A DNA stretch of 64,000 bases. It comes from Labia minor (taxonomy: Eukaryota > Arthropoda > Insecta > Dermaptera > Spongiphoridae). The DNA lies in the NCBI GenBank assembly GCA_963082975.1, contig OY720350.1:37058660-37122659 (forward strand), read 5' to 3'. A model generated the notes under the pieces. It saw only the letters and a program-made list of their open reading frames with translations. It was not told where the DNA came from and did no database searches. Shown here one piece after another: positions 13,701 through 28,700 of the stretch; position 1 is the stretch's first letter, and every line of letters starts with the position of its first letter. The position numbers and the translations under genes were made by a program.

Positions 13701-16700
13701 TTAAAAATTCATTACATATTCTTCTTTATTCAACTTTTATTTATTTTTAGATCATTTATTTAGATCATTTTAGTGAAAAAATATTAAAAATTATAAAACT
13801 ATCTAAAAATTAATTAATAAAAGAACAATGAATAAATAAATATGAATTAGTAATTTAATAAAAAATAAACACGAAAATAGATAAAGAAAAAAAAAATAAA
13901 ATTAACTAATAAAAATTTATAAGAATTAACAAAAAAATTAAACGACAAAACAGCTTAAAAATTCATTACATATTCTTCTTTATTCAACTTTTATTTATTT
14001 TTAGATCATTTATTTAGATCATTTGACAGAAATGCGAAGAGAGATATGTTTAGCTAAATTAGTTAATACAAATTATGTTCAAATTGAAGATTTATGTTAT
14101 CTGAATTCAGTATTGGATGTTAAATATCCTGAGACACTTCAATATCAATATGATATGCCAAGAAAAAGATTTCTCAAAAGTTGGTCGGTATTTAAAGGAT
14201 TAGTTCGATCTTTGGTGAGATTTAATATTTTTTTTTTATTTAAATTATATTTTTAATTATTTATTTTAAATGACAATATTTTATAAATAATATTGAAAAA
14301 AACCTTTAAATTAAAAATAATTATTAATTATATGTGAAATAAAATTTAATTATCTATAATATTAAAAAATATTATTTATCATAAATAAATAAAAATAGTT
14401 TTTATTTTGTTCTACATAATCGATATTAACTGCTTTTTCCGTGGGGGCGTACATGTCAAATTTAAATTTTCCAAGAAGTATATGGTACCTCAAATAAATA
14501 AATAACAATGAAATTTTTAAATTTAGGAACCCAAAAATTTAGCTCTTATCTTGGATAATGGAGAAAATATTGACACAGATTCTTGGAATTTTATTGGTGA
14601 AATGACAAATTATAATAATATGATCATATTGATTTCTATCAATTCATTTGAAGATCCGGTAGAATCCACAGTTTATCGTGATATGAAACAACAATTAATA
14701 AAAATGCATCGAATTAGCATATGCAAATTGGAGACTTGTTGGTTAGCTCCGCTTGCTTGTCAAATATTAAATGTACAAGCTATTGATCGATATCTTGAAA
14801 GGTAAAATATTTAGATAATCATTTTTAAAAATTTTTATTAGAGTATTTTTAAAAATTAATTTAAAATATTTCATAGCCTCCTACTCATTAATATATTACT
14901 TATATTAATCTTACTTTATTTACATGTCGAATCACATTCCCTGGATCTTTTTTACAACCGTTTGATATCTTTTATTGACTTTCTTACTATTGAAATAGGA
15001 AGTAATTGGAACAATTTTTTAAAAAAAAATATTATAAACAAACCCTTGGAATGGAAAAAATTAAACAAAATTTTTAGAAAAACAATAAATCATTTTAATT
15101 AAATTAAGCTATTGCCATAAACTCCCGAATTTCGATATCTACCAAATCATAAAAATATCAATATTGGAGCATTAATAGTTGTTTGTGTTAATATAAAATT
15201 TGATATAGGTTACTATGGGCGTATTTATAGATTGTCAGTATTGATGTTTAAGGTGTAAAGTTGTGCATTAGTTTACATTATTTAATTTTTAATTTTCATT
15301 GTAATTTATTAGCCAAATCTAATGTACTGTATCGATTTAACATGCCACACGTAATTTAATTATGTTAACTATCCGGATACATTAATTATTTATGGGTTTT
15401 ATATAGAAAAGGCTGCTGATTCTGGTAGGGGAATGGACATACCATTTCATAAATATGAAATACCAGATTTAAGAATATTCACTTGAGTTTTCAATAAACT
15501 CAGTAATATTGGTGGAATGTCCAGCTTTCATACTAGTATATCATTTTAATTTTTAAATGAACAGTAAATTAAATAAAGTAATAAAACATTATTCAATCAG
15601 AAAAACGAAGTCATTCTTCAAGTACAAGTAGAATTTCTCTTAACAGAGTTCAACATTTAAGAATAGCTTTGTAATTAATTACCTACATTATTCAAATAAA
15701 TGCTAATATATGAAAATAATACTAATAATAAAAATGATTTCAGAATATTAATGAGTAATTCAGATGGTAATCCGAAATGGTGTGAAACTTTTTTAATAAG
15801 TCAAAAACGAGCCGGTGGCATACGAATTAAATTAATTCCACGTGATAATCTTAATCCGATGAAATATGTCTCTGAATCAGCATTCAAAGGAATTTTGGAG
15901 CCTTCGAAAGAAAACGTAAATATCTTTTTACACGCTTTGATTTAGTTTCACATCGTGTCCTGTCGTCAAATCTTGTAATGTGAATTTGACCCACTTCCCA
16001 ATGTTCGAATGAGCTGAAATTTTGCATACATATGTAACTCCGATGATAATGCAATATTCATGTTCACCCTAGGTAATAGGTGACCTTGGAGGTATTATTA
16101 ATTAATTAATTAATTAATAATATTATTATTATATATAACAATTATTATTATATCTAAAAAATGAAAGCGTAGGCGCCAAACATGCAGGGAAAAGACTTCA
16201 AAAAGACATAGTTATCAAGTATAGTGGAAAAGAAAAAAAAACAGAAAGATTTGTGTATATACAATGAAATGTCCATCGTATTCTTTTCTTTTCCCTGCAT
16301 GTTTGGCGCCCACGCTTTCATTTTTTAGATATAATTAATTGTAAGGAAATCGTGGTGTGTGTAGAGAAATTATTTTCTACTTTTTAATGCATTTAAATAA
16401 ACTTTAAAAGGTTTTTTATGTTTTTTTTAAATACAAAGAACCATCAAATGATAATGGAATATATGTTAAAGATACTTTAACATTATTTTCAATTAATTAT
16501 TATTAGTAAAAGTAAGATTCAATCGTTTGACAAAAGATTACAGAAGTTATTTTAAAAATGTCAGATATAAATGTTTGTACATGTGATAACAAAAAAAAAA
16601 TGAAACTAATTCAGCATTACATAATCTTCTACATGAGAAATTGTCAAGTTTTGTGCCGAATAAGTGTAATTTGTACAAACTATTGATTAACGATTAATTT

Positions 16701-19700
16701 ATTTTATTTGAAGAAATCTCTAACTGAAACGCATCAATTTCTTCTAAAAGCTTATGGTGACACTACATTAAATTGAAAAATTGTGGATGCTTTCAAATAT
16801 TTAACTTAAAGACAAGATCATATTGTAAGACTAAATTGAAAACATTATTGGAGAAAGATTCGTGCTAAATGAAAGAAGAGAGTTGATTCAACAAAAATTG
16901 TTAAATTTCTAATTTCTGATAAATATTTTTATTTTATTTATATTCCTCCTATAAATAATTAATACCATCAAAACAATTTGTATATTCGATATATTAAAAA
17001 AATTATTAATCATATAAATTATTTCTCAGCCAAAAGTAACCGAAACAATTAAAGTAGCGTCTTTAGTCAAAAAAATAAATATTATTCCAAGATTATTAAC
17101 TAAAAAATTAGAAAGTATGTAACAATTTTTATTTATTTTTATTTTATTTATTTGTTATTAAATAATTGATTATTGATGTGTTTTAGATATATTTTTAATT
17201 ATTTTTGATGATATGAATGGATATGAACAACAATTATTAAAATGTGCCTCCGTAATTGGATTTGTATTTCGAAGGGCGCTCTTAGTTGAAATTTTACCAC
17301 ATGAAACTGATTTACAAACAGCACAATGTAGTTAAATTTAAAATCTATATCATACAATATTTTTAGCATGCTTTAACCACTTAAATTAATATTTAAAAGT
17401 AGAAAATTTGTTCATTCGATTATATACCAGTAACTGGTTTACCGAGCTCGTTACTTTAAAAAAATTATTCCTTATGAACTCTGAATGTTTAAGATTAAGA
17501 TTATTATTTAAAATAAATAAACGACAAAATATATGAAGTATATCAAATTTAAAAGAACATAAATAAAAAAAAACAGCCCTTAAACGTACGTATTAATGAA
17601 AGACAGAAAAGTATGGTATATGGATATATCATAATATATATTTCGTAATTTGATTACAAAATATTATTAAAATAAAAATTTTTAATTTTATTTTATTTAT
17701 AATATTTTGTATTGCCCGGTGTCATTTTTTATTATTAAAATTCAAATTTTAAATTAAGAAAAAACTAATAAAGATGATTTTTCCCGAGACTGAAACCAAT
17801 ACAGATCGATTTTTCTTTATAAATATTATCTATGGTGTGAATTTAAAAAAAAAATCCTTCGAGCACTTTAATATCTCAAAAAACAAATATATATTCAAAT
17901 TTTGCTAGTATAATAAGATAAGATATAGTATGTGAATACAAAATAGTTTTCAAACAACACTTAACAAATAATTAATTAAAAATAATTAGCTGTCATTGAA
18001 TTTGATTAATATTATTTCAAATTACTATCAAATTCAAACAACTTCATTAAAAATATTATTTTACATTATTATAGGTATATATTTTGTTACATTTTCTATA
18101 TTTTCTAGCAATCCAGCACCTATATGAATTGAATATGTTGGTTTGTGGTTCACTTTATTCCGAAAATGTAATTTTAAGATATATGAATAAACGTCAAAAT
18201 TTATTAAGTCTACATGTAATAAACTGTCATTGTGACATAATACGACCAAGTAAGTTTGGATTATAATATTTTTTAAATATTTTCAGGAGAGTGGTTAGAA
18301 TGACAATGATTATTTTTGAATTTTTTTTTTTCAACGTAGATATCCTAACTTGGAGTTGTTTCGTATTTTACTACTGAATTATGCTCTTGGTTAACAATTT
18401 GTCTTTAATACTCATAAACACATTTGTTAATTATTATTTAGACCGGATTCCAGTAGTAAAATGTTGAACTACTCAATTTGATAACGAAATGCTCAACTTG
18501 TGAATTTGAGGTTGAAGGTATAAACCTCTCCCCAGTTCATAAAAATTTAAAATACAATATTTAATGTGTATGAATAAAAATAATAATAATTGTAAATTCG
18601 ACTTATAGATTTCTACGCTTAATAAAAAATATGTATTATTATTAAAAAATAAAAATAAATTAATAAAATAAAAATATTTTACTTTAAATTTAATCATTAT
18701 AATTAATATTAAAAATATTAATGTAATATTTTCATTTATATATTAATTTTTTTAAAATGATGTAGATGGGCCCGAATTTGAAGATATGCCGAAATATGCA
18801 TTTTGTAATATAATCAAATTTAGCACCAATGCATTTTATAAAGCATCATATGAACTAATGAATGATGAACAAAAGAAATATTTTCATCAATTAATTGCAA
18901 ATACTTTAATAATTAATCAACCTCTATGCTATTATTGTCGAAATTTTATAAAAGATGGAAGAAAACATTCTCTTCTTCCTCCTAATACCATCCAAGATGT
19001 ATGTAAAGTATTACAATATTCTTTTTTTCCTATACATAATTCGTTATATATATTTATAATTATTTATTAGATTCTTACGTCAAACCGAATAATGAAAAAA
19101 TATACACAAGAAATTAAGAAAAAATTAAATATGCAAAGTGATATAAATGCAAAATCGTCACTTTGCTCAAAGAAACCAAAGAAAATTAGTAAATTTTTTA
19201 TTTAATAATTTAATCTCAATTAACCATACACTTTGAGAACTATGAAATAAGTATATAATTAATCCCTGATTAATTTATTAAATTAAATTGTTTGGGTGGA
19301 TATTTTAATTATTTTATTGATTTTTTAATTGTCTTTTTTTTTGGTAACTAAATATTTTATATTTTATTATTGATTTGTAAATCGATTGTTAAATTTATAA
19401 TTTATTGAAATTTCAATTCAAATCATCATACGCGATTACAAAAATATTATTTTTTAAAAATAGAACAAGTTTTCACTGTTCTCTTTTCAATTTACAAAAA
19501 ATTTATAAATTTATAAAAAAAAATGAATAAATAGAGTTGTTATACTTTCATAATCTTTATATAATAATTTAATAAATTTTCCCACTCTACTTAAATTTTT
19601 AATATTATAAATATATAAAATTTAATAACAAATTATAAAAAATAAATTTTTGTGTTATAAAATCTAAAAATTTAATTAAGTATTAGTCCAAAGAGGTTAG

Positions 19701-22700
19701 AGTACTGTATATAATATATTTTTATTGAAATAACTGAGGAAGTGGGGAGAAGAGGGTTGGTTTTATTCCAAAATTTATGTTTGTCATAATACAAATTTTG
19801 ACTTATAATTTTAAACTTGTTAATTGAATAATTTGAATAAATAAACTTAAACATTTATTTTTTCACAATTATAAATCATTGGCAAATACTATTTTTAAAT
19901 TAATATGAATTATATTATTATTATGTTATTATTATTATTAATACACTTTACTTAACTCACACTGTCCGGATGTCCGCGGTTTGTCCGTTTGTTTGTCCGC
20001 GGCATTTTATAATCGATATTTCAACAACTTCCCGTCATTCAATCAACTTGAAATTTTGCATACGCGCTTGTTCCTGCTAATAATACACGAATCAATTGAA
20101 AAATCCACTGAATTATTTATCTGTTAGTGGTAATTAATTAACTAAACTTTCATATGCGGAATATGGAATAGTTCACTATAGATGGCGATAGTAGTTCTAT
20201 TAAAATTAAATTAAATGTCAAACTATTCTGTGGTTGTAAAAAAATGTTACACATGTTATTAATAAGAAATAACGACTACATTTATTTACGTACGACTAAA
20301 AAGTATAAAATAAATTTAATTAAAAAGAAATATTTAAAAAAAAACACTTTACTTAAAATTGCACTAAAAAGTAAAAAATAAAATCACTGTAAAATGTGTG
20401 CGCTCAAATTATAATAACACCATAAAACATTTGCTTCTACTATTATGTTATTATAAATTTCTTATTATAATTTGAGCGCACACACTTTACAGTGATTTTA
20501 TTTTTTACTTTTTAGTGCAATTTTAAGTAAAGTGTGTTTTTTAAAAAGATTTATTTTTACTTAAATTTATTTTATATATAAAAAGATACTTATTAATGAT
20601 TCTTTAAGTTAAAATGCGCCACCAATTTTTTATCGTTAAAGGTGGAGAGGAGTTGTTAGAATAATAATAATAATAATAATAATGGTATCGTTTCATTGGT
20701 TGAGAGATGGGTGCTCCAACTGTTAGGACAAAAAATAAATAAATAAATATTCATATTCATAAACAATTCATAAATCCATTGAGAGACTTGCTTTTCCTAC
20801 TAATATTATTAGGATGGTCCTGCTTCAGACTTGCTATATGCGAGTTCCTCTCTTAAATATTATTAGCGGTAAGCATGCCAGGGTAAATTCCCTTTTCTTT
20901 TCGACCGAGACTAGCTCATAGATAAAGAAAAGAACAGTAGGACAGATGAAATTTTACAAGAACCTAGTATTGAGTAAGTGCCACAATTCGAAAAATAATA
21001 ATAATATTCTAATACCTCCCCAACAACCGAAAATTGGATGCGCATTTATCTTAAAGATGTGGGTATATTTTAAATTATTAAAGCTTTGGTGGTTGTTTTT
21101 ATTTGAGGCCAGCAGGATCAAGGGGGCAATAAAACGCTGATGTTGTTTGTAGTATCGGTATTTATTGCTTGACGTGTTCGGGAGTGAAGAGGTTACAAAT
21201 TCGGTGTTGTTGAAGTCGCTGAAGGTGGCCGAAGGCGGATCGTCGGTGTGGGATCCAGAGTACGAAGTCCTCTCGGAGTGCTGCTAGATGGCCCTGGGCG
21301 GTCGGTGATGTGGCCGGGTCGGATGATGGTCCGTGAGCAGTGTGCGGGGACCGGAGGGCGACGGTCTGGAGGACGGTCACTGGACGATGCCCGTGGCCCG
21401 GAGGATGGTCAGTGGATGATGCTTGTGGCCCAGAGGACGATGCTCGGGCCTGGGGGGTAGTGGTGGCTTGCGGAATCTCGATCTGCCTACTCCCCGCAAG
21501 CCGGAATGGTGAGGAAGGGAATGATGGTGACGGAGGCCGAGCCGTGGCAATGAGGGCCGTAGGCAACCGGAGCGGTGAGGCCCGGAGGTAGCCGTCCGTC
21601 GAGGTCTCCTATTGAGGCGACCTGTGTAGGAGAGGATGGTTAGGAGTGGATGGTGAGGATAAGACTGGGTGCCGGACTGCTGTTGGGCTGCCCTTATATA
21701 CCTCCAGCAAGCGCCTCTGGTCCGCCCTATTGGGCGTGTCCGGGGGCGGAGTTATTTCTTCTCGAAACGCCTGGAACCTTCTGGAAGTTTCTGAGAGCAT
21801 CTCGAAACGTCTGGACTGTTCTGGAGCCTTCGAGCATGATTTGTGTGACGCCACATATTTATAACGGAATTTTGTAAATTAAACCACATATTGATATTTG
21901 TTAATGTAAATTTATTCAAAAAATACAATAATATACACAATATTATATATTAAATTATATATTATATATTAAATTTATTCAAAAAATACAAAAATATATA
22001 ATATTGTGTATATTTTTGTATTTTTTGAATAAATTTACAATAACAAATATCAATATGTGGTTTAATTTAAAAAATTCCGTTATAAATGTGGGTATATTCT
22101 ATATATACTATATATATTATCATTAACAAGCATCTAAAAAAATAATATTTGGATTTAGGTTTTGAATCTAAAGAGATATTTAAAAATAAAAAATTTGATT
22201 TAAAAGATTATTTCTGTAGTGAATTGAGAAATGGAACAGAAAATATTCTAATTGATTTTAGCCAATGTGAATGTATCTATATCCAAGCAACAACATTTGA
22301 AGCAATATATTATCATTTAAAATCAGCAGGTAATTTTTAATTAAATATTTATTTACACTTTTTTCTTTATTTTATAGTACCCGTAAAGTTTTAAATTTAT
22401 TTATAATTTTAATTTACGTGGTGTTATTCTTAAATGAAAGGAGGTAAAAAATTCATGAATAAAATCTTAAAGAGAGTTAGAGAATTGAGTAGCGGCGTTG
22501 TGAATTTGTCTAAAATATTATTAAATATATATAAATATAATATAATATATATATATGACATTCATGTCACATAAGTCTTAAAATATCAATGTTGAAATAA
22601 AAATATATTTTATTTATTATTATTTTTGTTTTAAATCATATTATTTCAAAATTAGAATTTAATTTTCAAAGAAATGATAATTATATATATATATATATAT

Positions 22701-25700
22701 ATATTTGGGTATGCATGTTTATTTTTTTTAATTAAGTAAAATTCCCTTCTACATATCTTAAAAACACTTTAAGATGGAAAATTTTTTTTAGTATTTCTTG
22801 TTAATTCTTAAAAACTTGTTCAGTTTCGTGTTCGATGGGCTCTTAATCGTATAATATTTAATGACGTGAACTTGACCTGTTAAAGCTGTCAAAATTTTGG
22901 TGATTTTAATAAGTGGCTAAAGTCGGATGAAAACACTTCATGAAACTACAATAAAGCTTATGTTTTATATTTGATTTGTTTTTAACTTTTTCTTTGCATT
23001 TATTATATTAATTCTTTTTAAATTACTGTTAGTGAGATTCGATCCCTCGTCTTCAAGTCGAGCAGCTCATCAGCTTCAAAATAATAATTATTTCTAAAAT
23101 AAAAACAACAAAATATTTTAATGCAAAAATTTTGTAAATGTTAATTATTTTTTTTTTTTTTTTTTATAATTTATTTTGCAGGCGCGTTAGGTCAATGTAT
23201 TTATTATTTATTTGAAAGTACAAAAAGATATATTCGGCTTCAAAACATATCAAAATCAACAAATCAATTAAAAACGGCATTTGAAATAATCCAAGTAAGA
23301 ATTATTGTATAATAAAAATTTAGGTATATATAAAATAAATTATATTTTAAAATGAAAGAAAAAAATTAAAATGATGAATTAATTTTAAAATAAATTTAGT
23401 TGATAATCCCATAATATTTATTACATATACTATATGATAATTAAGTAAGTAAACTAAGTATATAATTATTTCACTTGTCATAAAGAATATAAAGGTATCT
23501 GAAATAATCAACAAACAACAAATTAAACAAATCATACATAAATATCATTTAATCTATATTTCAATTCAATATAATGATATTCCAAAAGAAAATAGTGTAG
23601 CAAATGAATAGCATTACATTTATAAGAATAAAATTATAATTTTTTAAATCTATATCGTTATAAAGTGAGAAACAAATTTATTGTTCTTATAAAAAGAAAA
23701 ACAATTTGCCCTTCGGAAATTACCTGAAAAAAAGGTTAATTTTAGTGTGGATACACATAAATCAGAAAAAAAATCAGAGCCTGGATAGCTCAGTCGGTAG
23801 AGCATTAGACTTTTAATCTAAGGGTCCAGGGTTCAAGTCCCTGTTCGGGCGATCTTTTTTATTAAAATTATCATTATCTATGATCTATTTGACATATAAA
23901 GAAAAATTACTAAATCGAATCATTCAAATACTACAACGTTTATGTATATATATATTTCTTTTATTGAGAGAGAAAAAAATTTATTGTTCTTATATATAAA
24001 AAAATAAGCTGGAGTGTCTCCACTCGACTATCTCGCAATTTGAATTGGATTAAATAACATAATATATTATATTTAAATTAAATTTAATTAATTATAAATT
24101 ATAAATAATAAATATTAAACCAGCGCATGTTTGGTTTTTTATTGATGGCACCATGGCACGTGTTGGCGCGTGAGATTTGCAGTGTTAAAAAATTAATTCT
24201 GGTACTTTCAGCGATTCAATCAAGCTGAAATTCTATATATAGCAGTTTTATACAATTATTAATCATGTGAAAAATTATCAAACATATATCTTTATTTTTA
24301 CGGTCACTTTAGAGGAAAAAAAATCAAAACGTTGTAGGTAATGACCCTCTTCCGGTTGAGCTACATTTCTCAAAAGTTGATAGAAAACTATGAATTTTGA
24401 ATAATACTCATGTACCAAATTGCATCATTCTAGCTCAAACCGTTTTTGCGTAATCTTGTCTACATACACACACACACACACACACATACACACACACAGA
24501 CATTTTTCTCAACCTTAGTGAAAATGATTCAGGAACCTTCAAAACGTATAAAAACATCAAAATCTCAACATCGAAAATTTTCGTGATCGCAATACTATCT
24601 CTGGCGAGATAGTAAAAAAGCAATTTGTTCTTCGGAAATTACATGAAAAAAAGGTTAATTTCTATAATTTCAGTGTGGAAACACATAAATCAGAAAAAAA
24701 ATCAGAGCCTGGATAGCTCAGTCGGTAGAGCATTAGACTTTTAATCTAAGGGTCCAGGGTTCAAGTCCCTGTTCGGGCGATCTTTTTTTTCAAATTATCA
24801 TTATCTATGATTTCTTTGAAGAATATAGAAACTCAATTGAATTAATTCACTAAATAAAATACTTTTTTTAAATAATTATAAATACATTATAATCTATAAT
24901 ATTCATAATAATCAATCCAGGCAATTTATTTTTATCTCTTTACACATCCACAATATTCTAAGTTCATAATCATAAATAATAGAAGTTTTAAAATGTTGAT
25001 CAGCGGTTTTTTTTGATATACTTAACTATTTCAACAGAAATAAGAAAACTCTTAAATGAATTTTAAGTTTAATTTTATATTTATTTATTTGTTCTAGACT
25101 TTAAGTGGGAATGAAAAAAAATATTATACAGGTGTATATCATATGCTTTTAGGTAATATTAATATTACAAATTAATTAATAATATGTATAGAATTTTTTT
25201 TAATTTTTTTTTTTTTTTGTTAATAATTTATATTTTAGGGATGATTAATAATCAAGAATGGCATTTAAAATTAGCATTAAGTAAATTTTTAAAGGCCAAT
25301 ACGTTATTTAAATGTTTATTTTCAACAAATGGATGCTTTACTTCGTTTATAATTCCATTTTATAAAACTTATTTGCTTCTATCACATAATCAAAATGTTA
25401 CAAAAACGAAAAATCGCTGGGCTTTAGAGGCATCTAATAACCTTAATGAATTGTATGGTGTTTTTATGGTTAGTATGAAAAATACTAAAATTCATATTAT
25501 TAAAAAAAAATAGTTAAAATCGATTGAAAATTTAATATGATTCTTTTCAATTAAAGCAAATCAAGAAATCAACAGGAAATATTATATCTTTATAAATATG
25601 TCCATTTAATATCTATATGAAACATTGATAAAGCCCTTATTTATATATCTGAGACTCCTTAATAGTTTTAATTAGTTATTTTGTAAATGGATAGAAAAGT

Positions 25701-28700
25701 AAAAAAATAAATTAATAAATAAAAATACTTAGTATAATTATATTCAGAAAATATACGTATATTCTTAGAGCATAAAAATCGGGAGTGTCCTCCCAGTGGC
25801 GCAACCAGGATTTGATCCTGGGGGGGTTTTGACTAGCCGCTCCACCTTCCTATGGCGCCCCCCCCCCCCCCCCCCGGATCTCTCAAAGACAAATTTTCAT
25901 TAAGATTTTTTTTTTATATTAAATATTTAAAAAAGTTTTGTAAATGAAACACTGATTTTACAAAATCTGGCAAAAAATTTAATTTTGTATTTTATTTACT
26001 CGTATTCACAGTTTTAGAAAGAATATTTTTTCCAGCTATAAGTAAATCATTTTAGCTTTCCTCATGAAATAAGGATAGCTTATACGATAGTCGGAAAATT
26101 TTGAAAATATTTGCTCCGAGATTCTTCGAGATTTCCACTTTTCAGACGGTTCTGAATCCAAAACTGCAAAAAAATTTTTTGAACCGGCTCGTTACCGAGA
26201 TTACGTCTAAACAGAATGAGATATTGTCTTGAAATTTGATATTTAGATGGTTTTTTTTTGGGAATGATGGGCGGGGATTGGATTGTTTTTTGACAAGATC
26301 GGACCATAAGTAGAGAGGTGTTAAAGCACATTTTATTGATTTTAACAATAAATACCGATTTTTATGAGAATTATTCTATCGTATTAACTCTTTATAAGAG
26401 AAATCGAATTACTAAAAGTTTCATTCTATTCATTTTTCCCTAAACTTAATAATAAAGGAGTTATTTATAAAAAACAACTTTAAGATTTTGAAAGCTTTTC
26501 GTCCGCCCGTAGTGGCAGGATATTTTGAAAGAAATCATGTAAAAATACCTAAGAAAAAGTCCCTAAAAAAATCCCTAAATGCAAAAATCCCTAAAAGATA
26601 AATCCCTAAATAAAAATTTTCCCTAATTTTTTTTACTTATTTAATAATGAATAGCCGAAGAGACTTGAATGAGGTATTTTCATTATTTTATTCTTTATAA
26701 AATTGATATTAAATGATATAATATGATTTTGTTCAACAAATTATTTATATGACAATATTCAAAAATATTTTTATGATTTTCATCAAATCATACATAAATA
26801 TCATTTAATCTATATTTCAATTCAATATAATGATATACCAAAAGAAAATAGTGTAGCAAATGAATAGCATTACATTTATAAGAGTAAACTTATAATTTTT
26901 TAATTCTATATCGTTATAAAGTGAGAAACAAGTTTATCGTTCTTATAAAAAGAAAAGCAATTTGCCCTTCGGAAATTACCTGAAAAAAAGGTTAATTTCT
27001 ATAATTTCAGTGTGGAAACACATAAATCAGAAAATAAATCAAAGCCTGGATAGCTCAGTCGGTAGAGCATTAGACTTTTAATCTAAGGGTCCAGGGTTCA
27101 AGTCCCTGTTCGGGCGATTTTTTTTTTTTAAATTATCATTATCTATGATTTTTTTGAAGAATATAGAAACTCAATTGAATTAATTCACTAAATATAATAC
27201 TTTTTTCAAATAATTTAAATACAGTATAATCCAACTATATAAAGATTTGTCACATTCAAGATTTTGCGCTTAAATAACTCACGATAATAAAACATAATGT
27301 TTTGTATTAATATCTAGTAGCCAGTGATATTAATTTTATTCACATACCTACTAGAGAATTAATTTTAATATCAAAAAATATTATTATAATGAATTAAAAT
27401 TTAATTATTGTTTTTTATTTAAAAAAAACAATAACAATTAAAAAATAGAAAAAATTAGTGTCCAAAATTGATTATAACATTAAAACTATAAGAATAAATA
27501 AAATGTTATTACAATCACTAGTAAAAAATTTCAAAATCAATTCTTGACTTAAATTATTTAGTTATACGAGGGGTGTTCAAAGTATTCTTGGTATAGGTAT
27601 GAAGGAAAATGCAGAAACTTCTAACTAAAATTTATTTTTCAATGTAGTCCCCCATAACCTCAATACACTTGTTTGCTCGGGAAACTAACTTTTGAATTCC
27701 CTCTAAAAATATTTTTCCTTCTTGTCCTCAAAATGTGCGTTAATTGCCACCTTCAGCTTTTCATCGTCAGAAAAACGTTTTCCACGAAGATCTTTTTTTT
27801 TGGTTGGGGAACAAGAAGTAATCACTGGGGGCAAGGTCTGGGCTGTAAGGTGTATGCTTTATTTCTTCAAATCATTTTTCTCAACATTGTCGGATCAGTC
27901 ATTCTGGTCTTCTTCCACCAACGATAATTAGATTAGTACTAATGATAAATAAATGAAATTTTGAGGTTATGTTCTCAGGGAGTGTCGTTACCAACTGAAA
28001 TAATTTAAATCCCTTCGTCACTGCTAAATTACCCCGTTACCGAGAATACTTTGAACACCCCTCGTAAGAATACAACCATATAACTCAAAAAATTGCTTTT
28101 ATTCTCTAAATGCATGTGTTTCTCTATCGAAATCAGACATTCTGTGAAATTATTATTTATTATAAGATTGTTACTTACTAAGTTGGCCTCATATTTTTTT
28201 ATTAAACAACCGACACCGATAAAACATGGTCCCTTTAGTGCTCTGTAACATCAGTAAATTGTGTACATGTTCCTTGATATCGAAGAAAGAAGTGCGTAGA
28301 ATCAGTGCGTTTGCAACCCTTTGTCTGCTAAGCTACGATTCTGAAGATGAGAAGAAGAATCCTCAATATTCATACGATCTGTCATATTGTGTCATTTGAT
28401 TTAATTTCAGCTCTGATGCATGATGATTCCGCACAAGAAATGACATTGTCATTACAATTTTATGATGACAATAATTAAGCTATTCGGTTAAGGCAGTGGT
28501 TCTCAACCAGGTGTACGCGTACCCCTAGGGGTATGCAGGTGTTGTCCGAGGGGTACAAAGAACGAATTTTATTAATTTTTTGTGATAATAATAAATTTTC
28601 TAGATTTTTTAATAAGTTTAATAAAACATAAAGTAGTATAATTGCTTACCTTTGATTTTTCCAAGCAAAAATTAGTATGTGGATAGAAAGAGTTAAGAGA

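Larger units (their letters stand above)
13049..18249 (+). other. ADCY10: Cyclase exons 13-19 (P-loop NTPase region)
   Basis: Exons 13049-13301, 14005-14214, 14527-14801, 15744-15915, 17030-17114, 17187-17327 and 18109-18249. Exon 13 has a clear Walker A (GEEGSGKSRLL). Exon 15 begins with the Walker-B-like strand LALILDNGENIDTDSW, aligned with human IIFIIDEAQFVDSTSW; the acidic DE pair is D-N here. Exon 18 matches the ADCY10 segment around RCAAIIGLTF. Confidence 0.85.
23575..24870. repeat. Second copy of the tRNA-Lys/B-element segment
   Basis: Homologous to 6708-8010 in the same order and orientation, with small indels: the spacer before the B element has lost about 30 bp. It lies in cyclase intron 23. 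Confidence 0.75.

Noticed and set aside
21162-21864. Overlapping open frames of 60-134 codons on both strands in the GC-rich block
   Set aside because: They have no recognisable domain, overlap in several frames and follow from the high GC content of a solo LTR.
21058-22097. ATGTGGGTATATT present on both sides of the LTR/foldback block, as a target duplication
   Set aside because: The copies do not abut any element end that I can define, so chance or an older event cannot be separated.
24435-24623. Open frame with a run of Val-Cys repeats
   Set aside because: It is the translation of the CA microsatellite of a B element.
26080-26348. Minus-strand frames of 68-83 codons
   Set aside because: Two overlapping frames in a degraded repeat, without start context or known motif.
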